From assembly GCA_031835245.1 (NCBI GenBank), contig JAVKOQ010000298.1, forward strand, positions 1 through 63,249: a DNA stretch of 63,249 nucleotides. The letters are read 5' to 3'. This DNA is from Balamuthia mandrillaris (taxonomy: Eukaryota; Discosea; Longamoebia; Balamuthiidae). The translations under genes and the position numbers were made by a program. Numbering within the stretch: position 1 is the first letter of the stretch; the number at the start of each line of letters is the position of its first letter. Positions 13,180 through 25,095 of the stretch are shown in pieces. The notes under the pieces are model-generated. The model ran no database searches, was not told the origin of the DNA, and was given only the letters and a program-made list of their open reading frames with translations.

Positions 13180-16100
13180 TTACTCCAGAAGGGTCCGCCT
13201 CCTTGTCAAACTAGAGAGCTTGCCGACGCCTCTCCCCCTTTCACTAAATTCAACCTCATCCACTACAACATCAACCACGTTCTTCTGCTCTGTCATCGAT
13301 GGAACAACGGCGGCTGTGGTGGATTTAATGGCAATAGGTACATGCGGTGATGGCGGAGGCGAAGAAGAAGAGTTAGAGGAAGAAGTGGATAAGGCAGAAG
13401 GTGGGGGAGGAAGAGGGCTACTGCTGGTTGTGGTGGTGGTCGTGGTGGTCGTGGTGGTAGTCGTTGTGGTTGTGGTAGTGGGCGCTTGAAGCTCTTTTAG
13501 TCGTTCTTGCAGCATGGTGTACCGGGCATACAATGGAGCAAGCTCTTCTTTGTCAGCTTTCTCCAACTTTTTAAAAGTATGCAAAACAACTCCAATTGAG
13601 AAAAAGAGAAACAAACGAAAGAGAGAGAACACACAAACCTTCCGTCCGATAGTTTCAGCTCTATCCATCTCAAAGAAAATGATTTCTCTCTTGATGGCTC
13701 TTTTCTCCTCTTTGACCTCCGTAAGTGTCATCTCCTCCGGCACTTTCTCCAGGAGGTTGCTCTCCTTCCTCCAAGCCATCAGCCGCTTCAAAGCCTGCTC
13801 CAGATATCTTTTCTCTCCGTTGAGGCATTCCTGCTGGCTGAAAGCCCGAATAGAAGTACATTGCGCCAGGTCAGCGCTGCTTCTGTGGTGTTGTTTGTTC
13901 TTGGTTTTGCTGCTTTTGGAGGAAGAAGAAGAGGAAGAAGACGAAGAATTCTTTGAGGAAGAAGCAGAGGAAGAGGTTTTGGAATGGGAGTGCGGTTGAG
14001 ATGTTTTGGGAGCTGACTTTTTATCTCTCTTTCGGAGTTGATGATGACTTGTGCCTTGTTTGAGAGAAGCTCCTCCATGCCTCTTGGATGAGCGAATGTT
14101 GCGATCGCTTCGAACGCTTTTGATGGATTTGGAACTCTGAGTCGATCTTAATGAGGTGGCAGAAGACGAAGAGGCAGAAGAAGGTGAAGGTAAGGAAGGC
14201 GATGGAGGTGACAACGGAGCAGACGTTGTCGGTGAAGACAGCGGAGATGAAGAAGTGAGTGAGGATGCCAACGGAAAAGGAGATGAAACTGAAGCAGTTG
14301 ACATGGACAAAGAAGGCCCGGATACTATTGAACTTGCAAAAGCGGTCGAGTCCTTCAGCTGGTCGCTCGAGGTAGTTTTCAGTAGCTGCTTCATCTTCTC
14401 CAGCGACTTTTGCTGTGGTCCCAACATGGCATCCTCCTCCCTTCTTCTGCTTGTTGTGGACTTTCTCTCTCTACTGGCAGCCGCTCTTGGATCTGAGGGT
14501 CTAGGTCTGCCAGAGCCAGGGCTGACAGCAGCCGAGCTAAAGGTTGAAGTGGAGGAGCTGCGAACCACAAAGTCGCGGCCTATGTCGGTGATCTCCTTGT
14601 CGGTCATGGCGGATGCTGGTCGTTCTTTGGACTTGCGTCTACCCCTTGGCTTCTCCGTCTTGTCTGTGTGGGATGCAGAGGGAGAACGTGTGGATGAGGA
14701 AACAGAGTCCGTTTCTGTGATGAACAAGCTTTCAGTGGACCGGCTTTCAAGGATGGCCGAACTTCTTCCTCTTGTTCCAAGGGCATTTGCTTCTTTCTTG
14801 TGTGGTGCTGATGCAAGTGACCCTTGTTTTGTGTCGGCAGACCTGACCGCAGCACGTAAACAAGGAGAGGACAGGGAAGCACTGAATGTTGAAGGAGGAG
14901 CAAACGCAGCAGCCGGCATGGTTGGTGCAGTAGGTGAAGAGGGAGAGTTTGGCGTCGAGTTACTATCTTCCGCCAGCTTTTTCTCATCCTGGGGAGAGTA
15001 CGAGAAGCGGATATCGCCAGTTGCCACCATTTCGTCTCTACGTGCAGAGTAGCTCCGTTGCACTGCCTTCTCCACTTCAGCCACTGCTTTCACCGGAATG
15101 TCTCTCTCATCGTCGTCGTCATCGTTAATAATCTCTTCATCTTCATCGTCCTCTTCGCTCTCCGCTTCCACCTCATCATCTCCTTCTCCTTCCCCTGCGT
15201 CCTCCCCTTCTGCCTCTTCCTCTTCTCTTCTTAAGGCCCATTCTTCGTCCTCCTCTATAACACATTGCGGCAGTTCCGCATCCTCGAACAAGAACTCGTA
15301 CTCATCGATCATAGTCTTCACAATGCCGTTCACATGCCTGGCATCGTCGACCAGGGCTACGGCGTCTTCGCTCTTGGATTGGATCATGTTAGGGCCAAAG
15401 ATGATGGCAATGTTGGAGATGGTCATCTTGTTCTCGTCCGAGTGTTTGCAGACCAACCGCAGGAACTCGATCAGGTATTTGAGGAAGGCATGGTTGGCTG
15501 GGGGAAGCAGCTTTAGCTTTTCCTTGACGGCACAAACTCTCATTAAAATGTTCTCTGAGCCTTTGGCGTGATGAAAAAACAGTTAGGAGAGAAGCAAACC
15601 AGAGAGAATGATAGGAGCGGAGAGAAGGTGAGACAAGAGGGAGCAAAACGGAACGAGAGAAGCAAGAGAGATAAGACCGACTTTGAGCTTCGATGAGATC
15701 GGAATAGAGCCGGTAGGTCATGAGAGGTTCCGGCAGGTCCCGTAGGTACGCCTTCAACAGTCCGGAGACAGCATGCACGTCCGTTGCCAGTTCTATTCCG
15801 TTCGTTCCTCCTTCTCGTCGTTTTTGTTTTAGTAGTTAATCATGAATACTAAAGCAAAGATAGCAAGAATGATGTGAACTGTACCCGCGTCATAATGCGC
15901 CTTCATCTCGTTGATCTGTTTTGCGGAGCCAGGTACCCTAAACAAACCTTCCGTTGAAAGTGCTGTGTTGAAAAAAAAATACTGCACGTTCAGCACCGAA
16001 CCAAAGCAAAATGTTCTGAAACAAAGAAGCAAACAGCTAGACACCGAATAAAAGCAGCAAGAACGAAGTACCATGTCTTCGCAGGTGCTCGACGGCATGA

Positions 16101-16246
16101 AGTCCTACTGCGGGAATGCCGAGAGCCAGCTCGGCCGGTGTTGTGCAAGACTTTTGAACGGCGTCCTCTAACGGCACTCCGAATATTTTGGTTTCCTGGG
16201 CAGGCTTCTTCCATCGCCCAAGCAAACCTTTCTTAACTGCTTCCAT
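13180..16246 (-). CDS. RhoGAP-domain protein with long Ser-rich tail
   Basis: Exons 16246-16072, 15962-15885, 15792-15682, 15560-13639 and 13566-13180 encode about 890 aa. Residues 20-210 form a RhoGAP domain: FGVPLEDAVQKS, the arginine-finger region STEGLFRVPGSAKQINEMK, HAVSGLLKAYLRDLPEPLM, and HSDENKMTISNIAIIFGPN. It should accelerate GTP hydrolysis on Rho/Rac-type GTPases at the cortex. The remaining 650 residues are acidic first and then Ser/Thr/Lys-rich and disordered, ending with a helical segment (LEQALKRLMAWRKES and a second one after the last intron) that may be a coiled coil. The last intron is only 72 nt and in frame, so an unspliced form would also be translatable. Confidence 0.9.
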
Positions 16247-16832
16247 CTTTATCTTTCTATCAAGAAGGGGTTTCCGTCTTCGCCTCCAAAACTACAACAC
16301 GTAAACTGAAACCCTGTTGCTTCTTCTTTTTACAAGTCCGCGAGGGCTCGCCAACTTCCAGATCTCTGGGCTTGCTCAGTCTAACAGCTCCTAACGGTTG
16401 CTCTTGCTTTTCTGTTTCCTGCAAAGGAGAAAAAAGAAAACGGGGGCCGCAGACAAACTCAGTTTTCGTGCCCAACTTAACGCCGACGCCGATAACCCAA
16501 AAAAAAAAAAAAAAAACAAACGGGTTCTCTGCTTGAGGTGAGGCAAAGAAAGAGACAACAAAAAAGGCCCTTTTATGGTAAGTATAGTCCTTTTTATGGT
16601 AGGCATCCAAAAGAAACCAGAGCGGTTGGTTCAGGACGGGGAAAGGGGGCACGGTCGGCCGATTGAACAGGTAGCGTTCTTTGTTTCTCTGCTCACTCAC
16701 TACATTTTTCGAAGGTGGAAAAAAATTTTTGTACCAACCATTCACTCACTCATAATTCTTTGGTTTTTTTAAAAGAACTGCATCACGAACCTCTGTGCAC
16801 CTCTTCCACAACGCTGCTGGATGCTGGCCTGA
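16247..16832. other. Intergenic gap between RhoGAP and C2H2 genes
   Basis: About 590 bases between divergent genes. It has an A18 run near 16500 and no convincing gene; a 161-codon minus-strand frame here is low-complexity and lacks any recognisable motif. Confidence 0.4.
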
Positions 16833-17141
16833 ATGGCAAGTTGCCCACAGTGCGGAAAACAGTTTGCTACCTCTCACGGGTTGGTCGTCCACTTCGGCCG
16901 GGTCCACAAGGAAGGGGGTCGCGCCACTACTTCTTCTACTCCCACTGCTACGCGGAAAAGAAGAGCGAAAAACGCCCCAGCGGCACCTCAGGCAAGGGCA
17001 CAGAAGCGTGGAAGGCCGCAGGCTGCACCCGCTCAGCCCTTTTGGAACCAGTTTTCCAGCGAAATCGGGAGAAGCTTGATACGCCCAGAAGCCTTTTTTC
17101 GGTATTCCCGTCATAAAACGACACCGTTCTTTGAAAAGTAA
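16833..17141 (+). CDS. Small C2H2 zinc-finger protein with basic tail
   Basis: A single exon of 102 aa. Residues 4-25 form one classical C2H2 finger (CPQCGKQFATSHGLVVHFGR, then VH). A Lys/Arg/Ala/Pro-rich stretch follows, containing KRGRPQ, an AT-hook-like core (GRP). The C-terminus is aromatic and basic. Together these suggest a nuclear, DNA-binding protein. The 3' end is about 50 bases from the stop codon of the convergent CBS-PH gene. A single finger alone binds weakly, so it may act through the basic tail. The gene call is moderately supported. Confidence 0.6.
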   Translation: MASCPQCGKQFATSHGLVVHFGRVHKEGGRATTSSTPTATRKRRAKNAPAAPQARAQKRGRPQAAPAQPFWNQFSSEIGRSLIRPEAFFRYSRHKTTPFFEK

Positions 17142-17191
17142 AAAACCGCCAACCAGAGAGAGAAAGAGAGGAGAGAGATGATGGGGCAGAG

Positions 17192-19824
17192 TCAGATGTG
17201 ATCGTAGAGGCCAATGCGAATGTTGTCAAAGACGTGATGGAGAGCGTTCATCCAGCTTGTCTTTTCCATTTCGGTCTCGGCAGAGAGGGTGTACTTCCTC
17301 TTTCCCAATCTGAGAGCAAACCCGTTCACATCTTTCGTTTCGTAAAGCTTCACCGTCGCGTCCAACACCAAGTCACCACATGAAGTTTCGTCCTATTGTT
17401 CATGAGACTTAAGAGTTGGAAGCTGAAAGCATGTTCCGATCAGTTCACGTTACCTTTGGATCTTTGAACCATTTAATCTCGTTATCTCGAAGCACAAACC
17501 ATCGTCGTTGCCATTGTTTGTGAAAGGCGGGACTTCGTTTGTTTAACCATCCGCTCGTTTCTTTTGCAGATGGGGCGGATCTCCGTTGTTCTACAGACAA
17601 GCCTGAGGAAGAGGGTGACAATGCCGATGACGCAGAAGAAACAGAAGAGGGCACCGACGAAGTGGAAGCCTTGTGGCTGCCTCCTACCTTTGCCTCCCCG
17701 TCGCTAAAATCGCTGTCCTCACTTTCGTTGGTTTGTTTTGGGTCTTTGTTGCCGGTGGTCAATTCTTTTTGTGTGTTTTGTTCTTTATCGGCTTTAGCGG
17801 TGGACTTGCGGCACGCTCGTGATGTCATGGCCAAGGTTTTTCTTGTTCCGGCCTTTCGTCCTTCCTGTTTGGTGTTTCATAGAGTAAGTGGTTGCTCTCA
17901 TTACTTTAAAACTGCATACAAGAAGAAGATGCGTACCAGTCTTTTCTTTTCAGAGATAAGAAGAAACTGCAACACTTCATTCAGAGTAAGCAGTTCTTTG
18001 GGCTGGAGTTTTTCGTTCACGATCCAAATGACGTGCGGTCCTCCGCTGTTGTTTGAGCTCATCATAAGCTTTAACGCCTCGCTCAAACTTGTTGTTGGAA
18101 GACATGACAATGGTGCTAACAGTGTATGCTGTAAAAGGCATTAGTATCTTGACATTAACTCCATAACCGAAAACAAGCTCAAGAACTTACATTTGTCAAG
18201 TTACAAAACTCTGTCAATGTGGCGTTCCAAGCAAGTTCGTTCGTTTCAACTTTTTCTTTCCTAAACAGCCTTTCAAACGCATGAACCTCCAACGTGGCAT
18301 CCAAAGCGCTGTCTTCTCCCTCTTTGACGATTGCCACAACAGGCACTTTGCTCCTTGCCATGTCTCGAAAGACTTTGGTAAAAGGGGTGGAGGATGTGGC
18401 AACTACAGCTCCACAAGAAAGATAACGAACGCTGTTCACGATGTTCTCTTTCAAAGCTGTTTCCAACTTCGCGTTGCTGTTGCTGTGTTTGAACAAGAAG
18501 GATAGGAAAGAAGGTTGGGAGACCACCTGTTGCTCTTTCAAATCAAGTTCGAGAGTAGAGGATGTGTTTTCGTCGGTGGAGGAAGGTGAAGAGAGATGAA
18601 GAATTGGGACTTCTTGAAGATCTCTAGTAAAGTTGTTTGCAACGACCAGGAGAGAGTCTTGCGGTGACACTGCTGAGCGATACCATAACGGTTTTCGAGA
18701 GGCTCCTTCTGTTATGTTTACGTAATGCCGGCGTCCAATAGCAACGTGTTAGTTAAATCAATACGAAAGAAAAAGAGAGCAACAGAGAGACGAACTCAAC
18801 AAGTCATCTACTTTCGTTGAGGCTACCAGCAATCTAGAGCTTCCGCTTGCCTCACCAGATTCTTTTTCTTTCCAGTCCAACACGAACTCGACTAGAGAGT
18901 AAGAATGAGATGTTCACACAAAGAGAGAAGTGAGATAAAGGAGTTTGAGAACAAAATTGGAAAAGAGCGGATAAGAGAATACTATACTGATATCATATAT
19001 TTCCAACATGCCGCACAATGTTCCTTTGTCAAACACTGGAAGTGCAATCTTGTGGGTGGTTGCCATAGTCTAATAAAACAAAATTACAAAAAATAATTAA
19101 ATGATCTTTAGAATAAAGGAAGAACCTGTAAAGCATGTTCAATAGTGTCGCTAACTTGAAGCACAACAGCTTCCGTCGCTATCTGTTTGGAAGAGGCACT
19201 TTCTAGGAGCTCGCTGAGAGGGGCCAATTCCGCGTAGGAAGACCCGGAGTTCGTCCTCTCTCCTCCATTTGCCTCCTTCTTCGCCGCGTCCTTCGTTATC
19301 GAGTTGCTTGGATCCCTTCCGCTACCTCTATATTTACTCTGTTGCCTCTCTCTTCTTGGTCGAGCTTTTGGGGCAGAAGAGGGTGATGATTGAGACGAAG
19401 AAGAGTTGCTACCTTTATCTGTGCCTGTTCCGTAAGAAACAGAAGAGGGACGTTGCTTGGTAGGAACTGCGGAGCAAGAAGAAGAAGCTGACATTGAGGA
19501 AGGGGTATTCTTTTCGTGGCGAACGTTGGATTTCAAGTCCCGAGCCGATGCTCTGCGCACAACTTCTTTGCTTGAATTGCGAGACAATTTTCTTTGACGT
19601 TGGTGATGATCTCCTCCAGAAGTTCTTCCTCTGCTCTTCGTATCGCCGTAGGCATCATCTTCCAACGCCTCTCGCTTTCTCTCAAGATACTTCAATTTCT
19701 TCAACAATTGCACTTCCCTCTCCAAAGTTTTCACATACTCTTCCCTCTTCTTTATGTCCTCCTCCGTCTCGCTCTCGCTGTCGCTAAACAGGTCATCCGA
19801 AATAGCGGAATCCGAACTGCTCAT
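17192..19824 (-). CDS. Four-CBS-repeat protein with C-terminal PH domain
   Basis: Seven phase-consistent exons (19824-19126, 19069-18988, 18891-18796, 18708-18191, 18128-17937, 17864-17454, 17392-17192) encode about 732 aa. The N-terminus is acidic with a coiled coil (EYVKTLEREVQLLKKLKYLE) and then Ser/Lys-rich. From about residue 220 come four CBS-like units. The first contains IALPVFDKGTLCGMLEIYDI, the second PQDSLLVVANNFTRDLQEVP, the third AVVATSSTPFTKVFRDMARS, the fourth SLSEALKLMMSSNNSGGPHV. CBS pairs usually bind adenine nucleotides. The C-terminus is a PH domain: SGWLNKRSPAFHKQWQRRWF, then YTLSAETEMEKTSWMNAL with the conserved Trp. This suggests a membrane-recruited adenylate-sensing scaffold. 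I know no named family with this combination. Confidence 0.85.
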
Positions 19825-20012
19825 GGCGCTATTGTTCTTTCTTCCGTATGCGCCGCCTTCTTGCTGCCTGCTGTTTGTTCTTTTTTCGATCTAAATTTGG
19901 GATGCTTGGGGGGTAGTTGAGGGAACCGTTTCATAATTTATTTCCTTTTATCATCACTTTTATCGTTTTATGGTAAAAATTTGTGTAATTTTTTCCCAAA
20001 TCCAAAATTATT
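19825..20012. other. Short intergenic region, CBS-PH 5' side / WDR43 3' side
   Basis: About 190 bases upstream of the CBS-PH start and downstream of the WDR43 stop, AT-rich near 19950. No gene or clear motif. Confidence 0.35.
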
Positions 20013-22570
20013 TTAGTCTTCTTCCTCTTCCTCCTCTTCTGCTGCTGCTTCGTTCTCTTCTTCGTCTTCTTCTTCTTCCTCCTCCTCCTCCTCCTCATCT
20101 TCATCCTCATCTTCATCCTCATCTTCTTCATCCATGTCTTCTTCTTCCATATCCTCATCATCTTCATCTTTTTTTTGTAACGTAACCAAAAAAAAAAAAA
20201 GCAAACGGGATCAGAAAAAGAACAGAAAGGGAGGAGCAAAAAAAAACACAAACCTTCATTGTAGATGGTGGATGGCCTGGAACGAGACAGAGAGGTGGTT
20301 CGCTCCTTCTCCTCTATCTGAGACAGAAGCAGGTCCAACCTTCCGCTCAACTTGAGGAAGCGCTTGAACGCAGAAATCCGGGTATCGATCGTTTGATAGA
20401 GGGAGGAGAGGGTGGCCGCCAAGTTGGGCAAAGTCATCAAAAAGGCAGAGTGTTGGATCAAAACGGCCCTCACCCATTGCATCAGCACCACTCCTCTGTT
20501 GGGCTTTGCTCTGAACCTACTCACCAACCTTTATAATTTGTGCATTAGCAATAAAACCATATTGAAAACGGTGAAACGGAAGAGTACTTACCCGGTGAGA
20601 AAAGGAAGCACAAAGTTGGTGGGAAGTCGTTGGACGGTGTTGGCGATGACGGTCTCATCTGACACAGCCAATACGGACTCCAACAAGGCCTTATCGTTCG
20701 TGTGCAGAGCTTGCACCAGCACTGCCTGCAATGACTCTGTTGGGGAGCAAGAAAAAAAACGCGAAGGAATCAGTCTAGGGGAAAAACATGGAAAAAGCGG
20801 AAATAATAACCAGCTTTGGGAACATCTCCAGAGGGAATGGGAGGATGTTGAGTGAGCGAAGAGAGAGCCCGAATCTGGCTCGCCGTCCTCAGGTCATCGT
20901 CCTCATCGTCACCGTCCTCTCCGTTGGCCAACTCCAGCATCTCCAACTTCTCTTGCAATGTGGGTTCTTCATCGGCAGCAGAAGAGGAAGCCTTCTTGTT
21001 GGCCTTAGAGGTTTGTTGTTCTTTCTTGTTGCCGGCGGCGGAAGCGCTTCCTTTCTTTTGTTTCTCGTCGAACAAAGTGGGAGAAGGAAGTTGCATGTCT
21101 GCTGCGCCCAACACGCTTACCTCTTGTGGTCCTTGTTTCTATTATTTAAGGATGTCCATCAGAGATGTAATATTTTAAAAAAAAAAGGGAGAGTAAAAAC
21201 AATAATAAAAGGAATTGTTGCAGCAAGAAAAATGAACAGAAGAGCAATTTTAAAAAGCGAATCTGCGATAGGAATATGCTGCTGATGCTTTTATCCGAAT
21301 TGAAACAAGAGCTTCATTGAAAACACACAACAAAAAAATTGTTTGTGTGCGCTCAACCCTTGCTATTAGTACGGATGCTTGTGTGTTGAACAAAGACGAA
21401 CAGACGAGGAGACAAAGGAAGAGAAGGAAAGACAAAGAGGATTCAAAAATACGAACGGTGATTTTGGGAGGAATAGATGTCGTGGGATCAGCGAGCAAAG
21501 CAGTGCTGGTGGCATCTTCGAAAGTTGTCACCGTCATCTCGGATCGTACTTGTCCTGTTTCTTTGTCCACAAATTTCTTCATAACAACGTTTAAACGGTG
21601 AGATCAAAAAGCAGGGTAAAAGGAAATGGGGAGAAGATAAGCGTACCACCCGTTCAAAAAACGGTTTCGAAGCGGTGCCATGAGCAAGAATGATCTCATC
21701 AGAGCCAACAAACTGAGCATTAAATATTTTGGCGGTAAGGGGTCGTGGTGGCGGTCTTGTTTTCTTTGGCTTCTGTTTTTTCGCTTCGGAGGGGGGAACG
21801 AAAATGGCTGAGGAAGAAGAAGAGGAAGAGGTAGAGGTAGAGGGGGTGTCGTCAGCGTCATCTGGAGATGGAGGGAGCGCGAGTTTGATGAAGCCATTTG
21901 CGGTTTGAGTCTTGGGACGATGATCCTGTTTGGCTTTTTTCTTCTTTGGGCTTTTGTTGTTCTCTGTGTCGATTAACGAGTTGCGATCCACGTTCCAGAT
22001 GGCCACTTGACCAGAGTCCAGAACCGCCAAGAATGTCAACTGGCGTGAAGCGGAAGAACTGTTATCGTTGTTGCTGTTGCTATTGAGGAAAGTAAAGTTC
22101 TTGATGTTGTTGGGGCATGTAAAGACTTTGGTGGCATCCACCGTTGAACTTTTCGTGTCGTCGTCGTCATTTGATTCTTCCTTCTTCTTCTTGCTGTTGG
22201 CATTGTTATTCTCTTCCAGAACCATTTGGGAACTACCACTTGCGTCGTCATGATCGCAAGACCACAGACTAAGGAATCTGTCTCCTCCAGTGGAGAGGAT
22301 AAAGTGTTTGTTGGCAGAGAGAGCGACGCCGGAGACCGGTCTAGCGTGCCCTGTGAACTTTTTGATCACCTTGTGGGTGGAAAGGTCCCACACTTTTAGG
22401 GTGGTTGCTGCCGTCACCAGCATCGTACCGTCCGGAGAGAGGGCCAAACGCCGGATTGGTTGTTTGTCTGCTTGAAACTTACTTTAAGTACGAGAGAGAG
22501 AAAGAGTTAATAATGCTTGTGCAAAAGCCAACAAGAGATGAAGGAGGAAAGAAAAGAGAGGGAGAAAGAA

Positions 22571-22617
<47 letters not shown>

Positions 22618-23269
22618 GAAGGAGAGAATAGAGCCCAGATTATTCGTACGCGATGATCTGTCCCGTTTCAACGTTCCATTGAATGACATGAGTGTCATTG
22701 GAGCAAGAGAAGAGAAAAGTGCCGGCCTTGTTGAAAGCGAGAGAGTTGACGCGAGAGGAGTGGCCCTCTCCCTTCTCTCCGAGGATGCGCTTGTTCTGGC
22801 CGTCGTCCAACGAGGCGCTGCCGCCTCCGTCCCGCAGCAGCACGATGAAGCCTTTTACCGTTCCCAACGCCAAGTTAGCGCTTTTCACCCGCTTTGTGTT
22901 TGCTTTTGCTCCTTTCTTCTCCTTTTTTTTTCCCGATAAAGAAAGAAAAAGAAAAGTGATTGATTGGATGAGTTTAAAAAAGTAGCGATGAATTAGAGAA
23001 ACAATTTTCTAACAAAAGCAAATTAACAAAAAGGAGGGCAGCGAAAGAGAGAAGGAGAAAGGGGAGAAGGGGAGAAGGGGGAGACATACGGGCGAGGTGC
23101 CCCAACAAAGGGTGGAAAACTGTGTGTTCAAGTGACCAGCCTCCGTGAAGCTCTGCCGGAGCGAGGAGGAGGCCACGTCCCAGATCTTAAGCCTGTTGTC
23201 ACTGGAAATCAGGGCGAACCGCTCAAAGTTGGGATCAAACCCGCAAATAAGTCCTGAAAAAGACCCCAT
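20013..23269 (-). CDS. WDR43: WDR43/UTP5-like small-subunit processome protein
   Basis: Eight exons (23269-23090, 22891-22650, 22481-21647, 21576-21457, 21138-20811, 20736-20592, 20528-20254, 20167-20013) encode about 759 aa. The N-terminal half is a WD40 propeller (DNRLKIWDVASSSLRQSF, THVIQWNVETGQIIA, TTLKVWDLSTHKVIKKFTGH, LTFLAVLDSGQVAIWNVD). The C-terminal third is a Utp12 domain (SLQAVLVQALHTNDKALLES, RLPTNFVLPFLTG, then the PNRGVVLMQWVRAVLIQH helix). The protein ends in a run of about 50 Glu/Asp. WDR43/Utp5 is a t-UTP/UtpA subunit that couples rRNA transcription to early pre-18S processing in the nucleolus. Low-complexity Ser/Asn/Lys insertions lie within blades. The intron after exon 2 has a (CT)n tract on the sense strand. 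Confidence 0.92.
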
Positions 23270-23630
23270 TTTCTTTCTTTCTTTCTTTTTTTTTTCACCC
23301 CTCCCCCTTCCGGACTTCTTTTTTTTTTTTTTGTTCCGCTCCTTCTCTCCTTCTTTTTTCCTCTCTTTCTTTATTTCTCTTTTCCAGAATAAAAAAAACT
23401 ATTGTCGATATGTCCACAAATAATCGTAGGAATTAAGAAATTTTTCTCGGTTTGGCCTGTCGACTTATATTAGAAAAATCAACTGCTCCTCAAGCGAATC
23501 TATCGTGTCGTCACGAAAGTGATAAAAGAAAGAAAGAAAACAGGGATGAGCGTGCGATGCGGCAGGCTTCTTTTTTTTTTTTTTTTTGAAGCAGCAAAAC
23601 TACTGACCACAGAGCTTACGGACGTCGCAA
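23270..23630. promoter_or_regulatory. Divergent promoter region WDR43 / EF-hand gene
   Basis: The gap between divergent genes contains TGTCGTCACGAAAG at 23506-23519, identical over 14 bases to the motif in the 8975-9097 divergent promoter, plus several T-runs. The 5' UTR of the EF-hand gene is expected to lie in its right part. Confidence 0.5.
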
Positions 23631-23991
23631 ATGGTTTCTGACCTCTTGTCCTGTCACGCGCTGTTTTCCTTGTCTTTCTTTCCTGACTCCATTTCGTTGT
23701 TTTTTTTTTTTTTTCCTCAGGGAAACAAGCACTCTCGCAACTATTGCAAAGAATTGGGCATCAACATCAACAAACCGGTCGATCAGCACACTTTCAATGA
23801 GCTGTGGCGCCTCTATGACAGAGCAGGCGATGGAGAGCTCTCGGAGAAGGAGGCAACCCAATTTCTCTACGACTTTGGTCAGGTGATGGAGGTGGACATC
23901 AGCGAACCTACGTGGTTGGATGTTTATACCGTTCTAAACGAGGGCATCGTCGGACCTCCTCACCCCGGTGGTTCGTTTTCGTGTCGTCTCG

Positions 23992-24027
<36 letters not shown>

Positions 24028-24709
24028 CTTCTTTCTTGACGTTACGACCTGCCCTATAGGGCTGGTGAGAGATGAGTTCAAAGAGCTCTTCCGGTTGGCC
24101 AGAAACAAGTTGAAGGAATACAATAAGACCCTCCCTTTGACGCCAGAGCTCAAGCGAAGCCTCAACGACAGAAAGTTTTATCTTCGCTATCACTATACAC
24201 ATGGCACCGACCTTGAATCGTCGGATGAGAGTGTGGACTCTTCCTTTGAACAACAAAATAATAAGCAACAAGAAACGAGCAAAGGGACGACTGCGGAGGT
24301 TGCCTCGCCAATACGAAAAGGAGAAATTAAAGAGGCTGAAGAGCACGAAAGGGAAGAAACAGAGGAGAAAGAGGCAGATGACGATGACGATGATGATGAT
24401 GCAGAAGAAGCGGACGAAGAACATTCTGAGGAACAGAAAAAAGAGAACGAAAGCGGAAAGACGCAACAAGAGGAGGAGCAAGAAAAACAACGGAGACAAC
24501 GTAACAAACTCCAAAAGCGAGCGTCTGCACCTGCTTTCAAAACTGCAAAGTCCAAAACCAAAACAACGAATGGAGAAAGAAAAGGAAAGTCAAACAGCGG
24601 TAGTGATGGGATTTTCAAAAGCTTTTCGTTCAAGAAAAAACACGGAAAGTACACCAAAGAGGCTTCTGTAGCAGAAGAGCAAAAGACGTGTTTGATGAAT
24701 GCGAAATAA
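23631..24709 (+). CDS. N-myristoylated EF-hand-like protein with acidic/basic tail
   Basis: Coding exons 23631-23633 (just the ATG), 23721-23970 and 24060-24709 give 300 aa. An intron directly after the ATG puts MGNKHSR at the N-terminus, a good N-myristoylation context (Gly2, Ser6). One EF-hand-like loop, DRAGDGELSEKE, lies near residue 36. It is followed by a helical segment (LVRDEFKELFRLARNKLKEY). The last 150 residues are an acidic Glu/Asp block and then a Lys/Ser-rich block ending with FSFKKKHGKYTKE, polybasic enough to bind acidic lipids. A calcium-responsive, membrane-tethered adaptor is plausible. An alternative start at 23546 gives a poly-Phe leader and joins out of frame, so it was rejected. 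The loop departs from the canonical Ca-binding pattern, so calcium binding is unproven. Confidence 0.75.
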
Positions 24710-25095
24710 TACTGAGAGCGTTTCAAGCCGGATTGATGGAGGAAGACAAAGATCTTGAGGCCGTTCTTCTCCGCTTCATTTGATGCCTTGTGTGAATAGT
24801 ACGAGAGCGCTTCTGAAGACTACAAAGTCACGAAAGGGATACATGGTAACGTTAGCGTGTGCAGCGGGCACACGCCAACCTTCCGCAAATGAAGCCGATT
24901 CTAATGTATAAAATAGCCCGGTGCGCCTCTTTCTTTCTTTCTCCATTACATTGTCTCCTCCTCTTCTTTCCGCTACTCTCCGCTAACGCGTTATTCTTCA
25001 ACAACAGCAGCGACATAATAAAAGCAAAAAAAAAAGTCACAAAGAAAAGGAACCACCATAATTTTATAACTTTCGTTTCTCTTTTGTTCTTACTT
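24710..25095. other. Convergent intergenic region with TATAAAA
   Basis: About 390 bases between two convergent 3' ends. GTATAAAATAG at 24906-24916 looks like a TATA box on the plus strand, but no plus-strand gene follows it, so its role is unclear. Confidence 0.35.

Noticed and set aside
16260-16745. 161-codon minus-strand frame upstream of the RhoGAP gene
   Set aside because: Contains a poly-Phe run from an A-tract and no domain; more likely non-coding 5' flank.
23546-23633. Alternative start ATG at 23546 giving a poly-Phe leader for the EF-hand gene
   Set aside because: It ends in phase 1 at the donor, which is incompatible with the next exon's frame; the ATG at 23631 joins in phase 0.
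24903-24920. TATA-box-like GTATAAAATAG on the plus strand
   Set aside because: No plus-strand gene starts downstream before the convergent LRR-BTB gene ends, so a promoter call is not supported.
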